Below, one piece after another: positions 60,520 to 64,000 of a DNA stretch of 64,000 bases. Source of the DNA: Rahnella variigena (GTDB lineage Bacteria; Pseudomonadota; Gammaproteobacteria; Enterobacterales; Enterobacteriaceae). The stretch spans positions 310,001 to 374,000 of the forward strand of contig NZ_NSDJ01000001.1 in NCBI RefSeq assembly GCF_003610915.1, written 5' to 3'. A program made the position numbers and the translations under genes. Position 1 is the stretch's first letter. Every line of letters begins with the position of its first letter. Under the pieces are notes generated by a model that did no database searches, was not told the origin of the DNA, and was given only the letters and a program-made list of their open reading frames with translations.

Positions 60520-61803
60520 TTAGCTGTTGAAATTAACGGGATAATCTTTATCAAGATGGATCGTCGTTTTCGCAGGCTGAGTTTCGGCTATCACCGAGCC
60601 CTGCCGGATGGAATAGCGCACAGGGACTTGCCTGCGTAGCGCATCAAATCCGCTTTCTGCTGGCAGGATCACCAGACTGGCGGCGTTGCCACTTTCCAGA
60701 CCATAACCGTCCAGATTCATGGTGCGCGCGCTGTAAGTCGTAATCAGCTTCAGCCCGTCATCAATTTGCTGATAACCCATCAGCTGGCAAACATGCAGCC
60801 CCATGTGCAGCACCTGCAACATACTGGCAGTGCCCAGCGGATACCACGGGTCAAACACATCGTCATGACCAAAACAGACGTTTATGCCAGCGTCCAGCAT
60901 CTCTTTGACCCGCGTAATGCCGCGGCGTTTCGGATAGGTATCAAACCGTCCCTGCAGATGAATATTCACCAGCGGATTGGCGACAAAGTTAATTCCCGAC
61001 ATCTTCAGCAGGCGGAATAAGCGCGAGGTGTAAGCGCCGTTGTAGGAATGCATCGCCGTCGTGTGGCTGGCGGTGACGCGTGCGCCCATGTTTTCCCGCA
61101 GCGCGAGTGCCGCGACGGTTTCGACAAAACGCGATTGTTCATCGTCAATTTCATCGCAATGCACATCGATAAGCGCATGATATTTTTTCGCCAGCGCGAA
61201 AGTTTTGTGCAGAGATTCCACGCCGTATTCGCGGGTGAATTCAAAATGAGGGATAGCGCCGACCACGTCCGCACCCAGCTTCAGCGCCTCTTCCAGCAGG
61301 GCTTCGCCGTTCGGGTAAGACATAATACCTTCCTGCGGGAACGCCACAATTTGCAGTGTTACCCACGGGGCAACTTCGGCTTTCACTTCGAGCATCGCTT
61401 TCAGCGCGGTGAGCGTCGGGTCGGAAACATCAACATGTGTACGCACATGCTGAATGCCGTTGGCGATTTGCCATTTCAGCGTCTGCCATGCGCGCTGTTT
61501 GACATCCTCATGCGACAACAACGCCTTGCGTTCCGCCCAGCGTTCAATGCCTTCAAATAATGTACCGGACTGATTCCACGCTGGCTGACCGGCGGTCTGC
61601 GTAGTATCGAGATGAATATGCGGCTCGATAAAAGGAGGTATTGCCAGCCCGCCTTCCGCGTCCAGGATATGTTCGCCGTAATCGGCATTATCAAGCTGCG
61701 AAGTGATATGGCGAATGACACCGTCTTCGATATCTATCTGCCACAATCCTTCCCGGTCAGGCAGGCGTACATTTTTAATGGTACGCAAAGGAGTTTTGGT
61801 CAC
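60520..61803 (-). CDS. codA: Cytosine deaminase
   Basis: A 427-residue amidohydrolase, closely related to E. coli CodA (427 aa). Metal ligands are visible in PHIHLDTT (His62, His64), [26 protein letters not shown] and [11 protein letters not shown] (catalytic Asp). It deaminates cytosine to uracil, and isoguanine less efficiently. The permease gene codB, adjacent in E. coli, is absent. It is divergent from nirB. Confidence 0.95.
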   Translation of the reverse strand: MTKTPLRTIKNVRLPDREGLWQIDIEDGVIRHITSQLDNADYGEHILDAEGGLAIPPFIEPHIHLDTTQTAGQPAWNQSGTLFEGIERWAERKALLSHEDVKQRAWQTLKWQIANGIQHVRTHVDVSDPTLTALKAMLEVKAEVAPWVTLQIVAFPQEGIMSYPNGEALLEEALKLGADVVGAIPHFEFTREYGVESLHKTFALAKKYHALIDVHCDEIDDEQSRFVETVAALALRENMGARVTASHTTAMHSYNGAYTSRLFRLLKMSGINFVANPLVNIHLQGRFDTYPKRRGITRVKEMLDAGINVCFGHDDVFDPWYPLGTASMLQVLHMGLHVCQLMGYQQIDDGLKLITTYSARTMNLDGYGLESGNAASLVILPAESGFDALRRQVPVRYSIRQGSVIAETQPAKTTIHLDKDYPVNFNS

Positions 61804-61925
61804 GCGTTACCTCATCGTTTTAGAAAGACGTCATCATCACTGATGTTAAAGCTAATCTTAGAACAATAGCCTGAAAGTGTTTATAAATCGAAAGGTTACA
61901 TAAAAACCCAATGAAATCAGCCAAA

Positions 61926-61941
61926 TACCTCCTAAGGAGTA
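61926..61941 (+). promoter_or_regulatory. NarL/NarP 7-2-7 site of nirB
   Basis: Inverted heptamers TACCTCC (61926-61932) and AGGAGTA (61935-61941) separated by 2 bp; the second is a full TACYYMT match on the other strand. Its centre is 28 bp upstream of the FNR site centre, as in E. coli nirB (-69.5 and -41.5). Confidence 0.8.
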
Positions 61942-61954
61942 TATTGGGAGTGGC

Positions 61955-61968
61955 TTGATTTGCATCAA
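61955..61968 (+). promoter_or_regulatory. FNR site of nirB
   Basis: Perfect FNR box TTGAT-TTGC-ATCAA. Taking its centre (61961.5) as -41.5 places the transcript start near 62003, with TATGTT (61990-61995) as the -10. This predicts anaerobic activation. Confidence 0.92.
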
Positions 61969-62025
61969 TACCCCCTGTTACGCGCGCGTTATGTTTAGCC
62001 TCAGAAAATCAAAATTGAGGCAATT

Positions 62026-64000
62026 ATGAGCAAAGTCAGACTCGCGATTATTGGCAACGGCATGGTCGGCCATCGCTTTATCGAAGACTTACTGGATAAA
62101 GCAGAACCGGGTCAGTTCGACATCACGGTATTATGTGAAGAGCCGCGCGTGGCCTATGACCGCGTCCATCTTTCCTCCTATTTTTCACATCACACCGCCG
62201 AAGAACTGTCACTGGTTCGTGAAGGGTTTTACGAAAAGCACAACGTGAATGTGCTGATTGGCGAACGCGCCATTACGCTCAACCGCCAGGAAAAAGTTAT
62301 TCATTCCAGCAGCGGCCGGACGGTGTATTACGACAAACTGATTATCGCGACCGGTTCCTACCCGTGGGTTCCGCCGATCACTGGCTCTGACGGTCAGGAT
62401 TGCTTTGTTTACCGCACCATTGAAGACCTACACGCGATTGAATCCTGCGCCCGTCGCAGCAAACGCGGGGCAGTAGTCGGCGGCGGTTTGCTCGGCCTCG
62501 AAGCCGCCGGTGCGTTGAAAAACCTCGGCGTTGAAACGCATGTAGTTGAATTCGCACCCGGTCTGATGGCCGAACAGCTCGATGTCATGGGCGGCAGCCA
62601 GCTGCGCCAGAAAATCGAAAGCATGGGTGTGCAGGTTCATACCGCCAAAAATACCAAACAGATTGTTCAGGGCGGCACGTCTGCCCGTAAGACGATGGAA
62701 TTCGCCGACGGCACTTTCCTCGAAGTCGATTTCATCGTGTTCTCTACCGGTATCCGCCCGCAGGATAAACTGGCGCGCCAGTGTGATTTAGACATCGCCC
62801 CGCGCGGTGGCATCGTGATTAACGATCAGTGCCAGACCAGCGATCCGGATGTGTACGCCATCGGCGAATGTGCGTCGTGGAATCAGCGCACCTTCGGTCT
62901 GGTGGCGCCGGGCTACAAAATGGCGCAGGTCACCGCCGACCATTTACTTGGTCGCGATAACGCCTTCACGGGCGCAGACATGAGCGCCAAACTGAAACTG
63001 TTAGGCGTAGATGTGGCCGGTATCGGTGATGCGCACGCACGCACACCGGGCGCGCGCAGCTACGTTTACCTCGATGAAAGCAAGGCGCTCTATAAACGTC
63101 TGGTGGTCAGCGAAGACAATAAAACACTGCTCGGCGCAGTGCTGGTGGGTGATACCAGCGATTACGGCAATCTGCTGCAACTGGTGCTGAACAGCATTCC
63201 GTTGCCAGAAAACCCGGACGCGCTGATCTTACCTGCCCACGCAGGCAGCGGCGGCGGCGCGGTCATTGGTACCGATGCCTTGCCGGAAAGCGCGCAAATT
63301 TGCTCCTGCTTTGACGTCACTAAAGGCGACATCATCAAAGCCGTTCAGGGCGGTTGTCATACCGTAGCGGCACTGAAATCAGCGACCAAAGCCGGTACCG
63401 GCTGCGGCGGCTGTATTCCGCTGGTGACACAGGTGCTGAATGCCGAACTGAGCAAGCAGGGCATCGAAGTTAATCATCATCTGTGCGAGCACTTCGCCTA
63501 TTCACGTCAGGAGCTTTATCACCTGATCCGCGTTGAAGGCATCCGTTCGTACGATGATTTGCTGAATAAATACGGCAAAGGCTACGGCTGCGAAGTGTGT
63601 AAACCGACCGTCGGCTCGCTGCTGGCGTCGTGCTGGAACGATTACGTGCTCAAGCCACAGCACACGCCGTTGCAGGACACCAATGATGTGTTCCTCGCCA
63701 ACATGCAAAAAGACGGCACCTATTCCGTGATCCCGCGCTCGCCGGGCGGTGAAATCACGCCGCAAGGGTTGCAGGCGATTGGCGAAATCGCAGCTGAATA
63801 TAATCTTTACACCAAGATCACCGGCTCGCAGCGCATCGGCATGTTCGGCGCGCAGAAAGACGATTTACCGGCCATCTGGCAGAAACTGATCAACGCCGGA
63901 TTCGAAACCGGTCAGGCCTACGCCAAAGCGTTGCGTATGGCGAAAACCTGCGTCGGCAGCACCTGGTGCCGTTACGGCGTGGGCGACAGCCTCGGTTTCG
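62026..64000 (+). CDS. nirB: NADH-dependent nitrite reductase large subunit (partial)
   Basis: The first 658 codons of NirB, MSKVRLAIIGNGMVGHRFIE, running off the right edge. An FAD/NADH-binding pyridine-nucleotide disulfide domain (GNGMVG, VVGGGLLGLEAAGALK) is followed by a BFD-like [2Fe-2S] domain (CSCFD near 427, AGTGCGGCIP near 460) and the start of the sirohaem/[4Fe-4S] half (VGSTWCRYGVGDS). It reduces nitrite to ammonia in the cytoplasm during anaerobic growth. ATG preceded by TTGAGG. The missing C-terminus should carry the sirohaem cysteines. Confidence 0.96.
   Translation, partial: MSKVRLAIIGNGMVGHRFIEDLLDKAEPGQFDITVLCEEPRVAYDRVHLSSYFSHHTAEELSLVREGFYEKHNVNVLIGERAITLNRQEKVIHSSSGRTVYYDKLIIATGSYPWVPPITGSDGQDCFVYRTIEDLHAIESCARRSKRGAVVGGGLLGLEAAGALKNLGVETHVVEFAPGLMAEQLDVMGGSQLRQKIESMGVQVHTAKNTKQIVQGGTSARKTMEFADGTFLEVDFIVFSTGIRPQDKLARQCDLDIAPRGGIVINDQCQTSDPDVYAIGECASWNQRTFGLVAPGYKMAQVTADHLLGRDNAFTGADMSAKLKLLGVDVAGIGDAHARTPGARSYVYLDESKALYKRLVVSEDNKTLLGAVLVGDTSDYGNLLQLVLNSIPLPENPDALILPAHAGSGGGAVIGTDALPESAQICSCFDVTKGDIIKAVQGGCHTVAALKSATKAGTGCGGCIPLVTQVLNAELSKQGIEVNHHLCEHFAYSRQELYHLIRVEGIRSYDDLLNKYGKGYGCEVCKPTVGSLLASCWNDYVLKPQHTPLQDTNDVFLANMQKDGTYSVIPRSPGGEITPQGLQAIGEIAAEYNLYTKITGSQRIGMFGAQKDDLPAIWQKLINAGFETGQAYAKALRMAKTCVGSTWCRYGVGDSLGF

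Overview
This is a 64-kb stretch of a gamma-proteobacterial chromosome, almost certainly of the order Enterobacterales. The gene order follows the Escherichia coli str/S10/spc/alpha ribosomal region and its flanks nearly gene for gene, and many proteins are close to identical to E. coli (CRP, EF-Tu, L14, S12). Several insertions and losses relative to E. coli, plus moderate divergence in accessory genes, suggest a Yersiniaceae-type genus (Rahnella, Serratia, Ewingella or a relative). The genus cannot be fixed from sequence reading alone.

Layout. Positions 1-1176 hold the tail of mscL, the ribosome-rescue factor arfA with its built-in non-stop hairpin, zntR and yhdN. From 1346 to 15232 run the alpha, spc and S10 ribosomal protein operons, all on the minus strand (rplQ back to rpsJ). 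They include secY, rpoA, the two small genes rpmJ and rpmD, an alpha-operon pseudoknot and an L4-type leader. From 15255 to 28564 lies a complete type II secretion locus: gspAB on the minus strand and gspC-M plus gspO on the plus strand. Then come bfr-bfd (with a Fur box), tufA-fusA-rpsG-rpsL (str operon), tusBCD, yheO, fkpA, slyX, slyD, yheV, kefB-kefG and yheS.

The second half follows the E. coli crp side with insertions. A LysE-family exporter sits between yheS and yheT. An MFS transporter, an M20 amidohydrolase and a LysR regulator sit between prkB and yhfA. A secreted DUF4432 protein, a YjgR-type ATPase and codA flank ppiA. Core genes here are yheT, yheU, prkB, yhfA, crp, yhfK, argD, pabA, fic, yhfG and the 5' part of nirB, which runs off the right edge. 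ArgR boxes precede argD, and a NarL/NarP plus FNR arrangement precedes nirB.

How it fits together: most of the window is the translation and secretion core (ribosome, RNA polymerase alpha, SecY, EF-Tu, EF-G, tRNA 2-thiolation) with its autoregulatory leaders. The type II system adds an export machine using Sec-exported substrates, but no cargo or pilotin gene is encoded beside it. The least explained stretch is the 700-bp gap between yhfK and argD (53101-53802), filled by two diverged copies of a repeat in inverted orientation. I found no convincing new multi-gene defence or biosynthetic system, no CRISPR array, no insertion sequence and no tRNA or rRNA gene.
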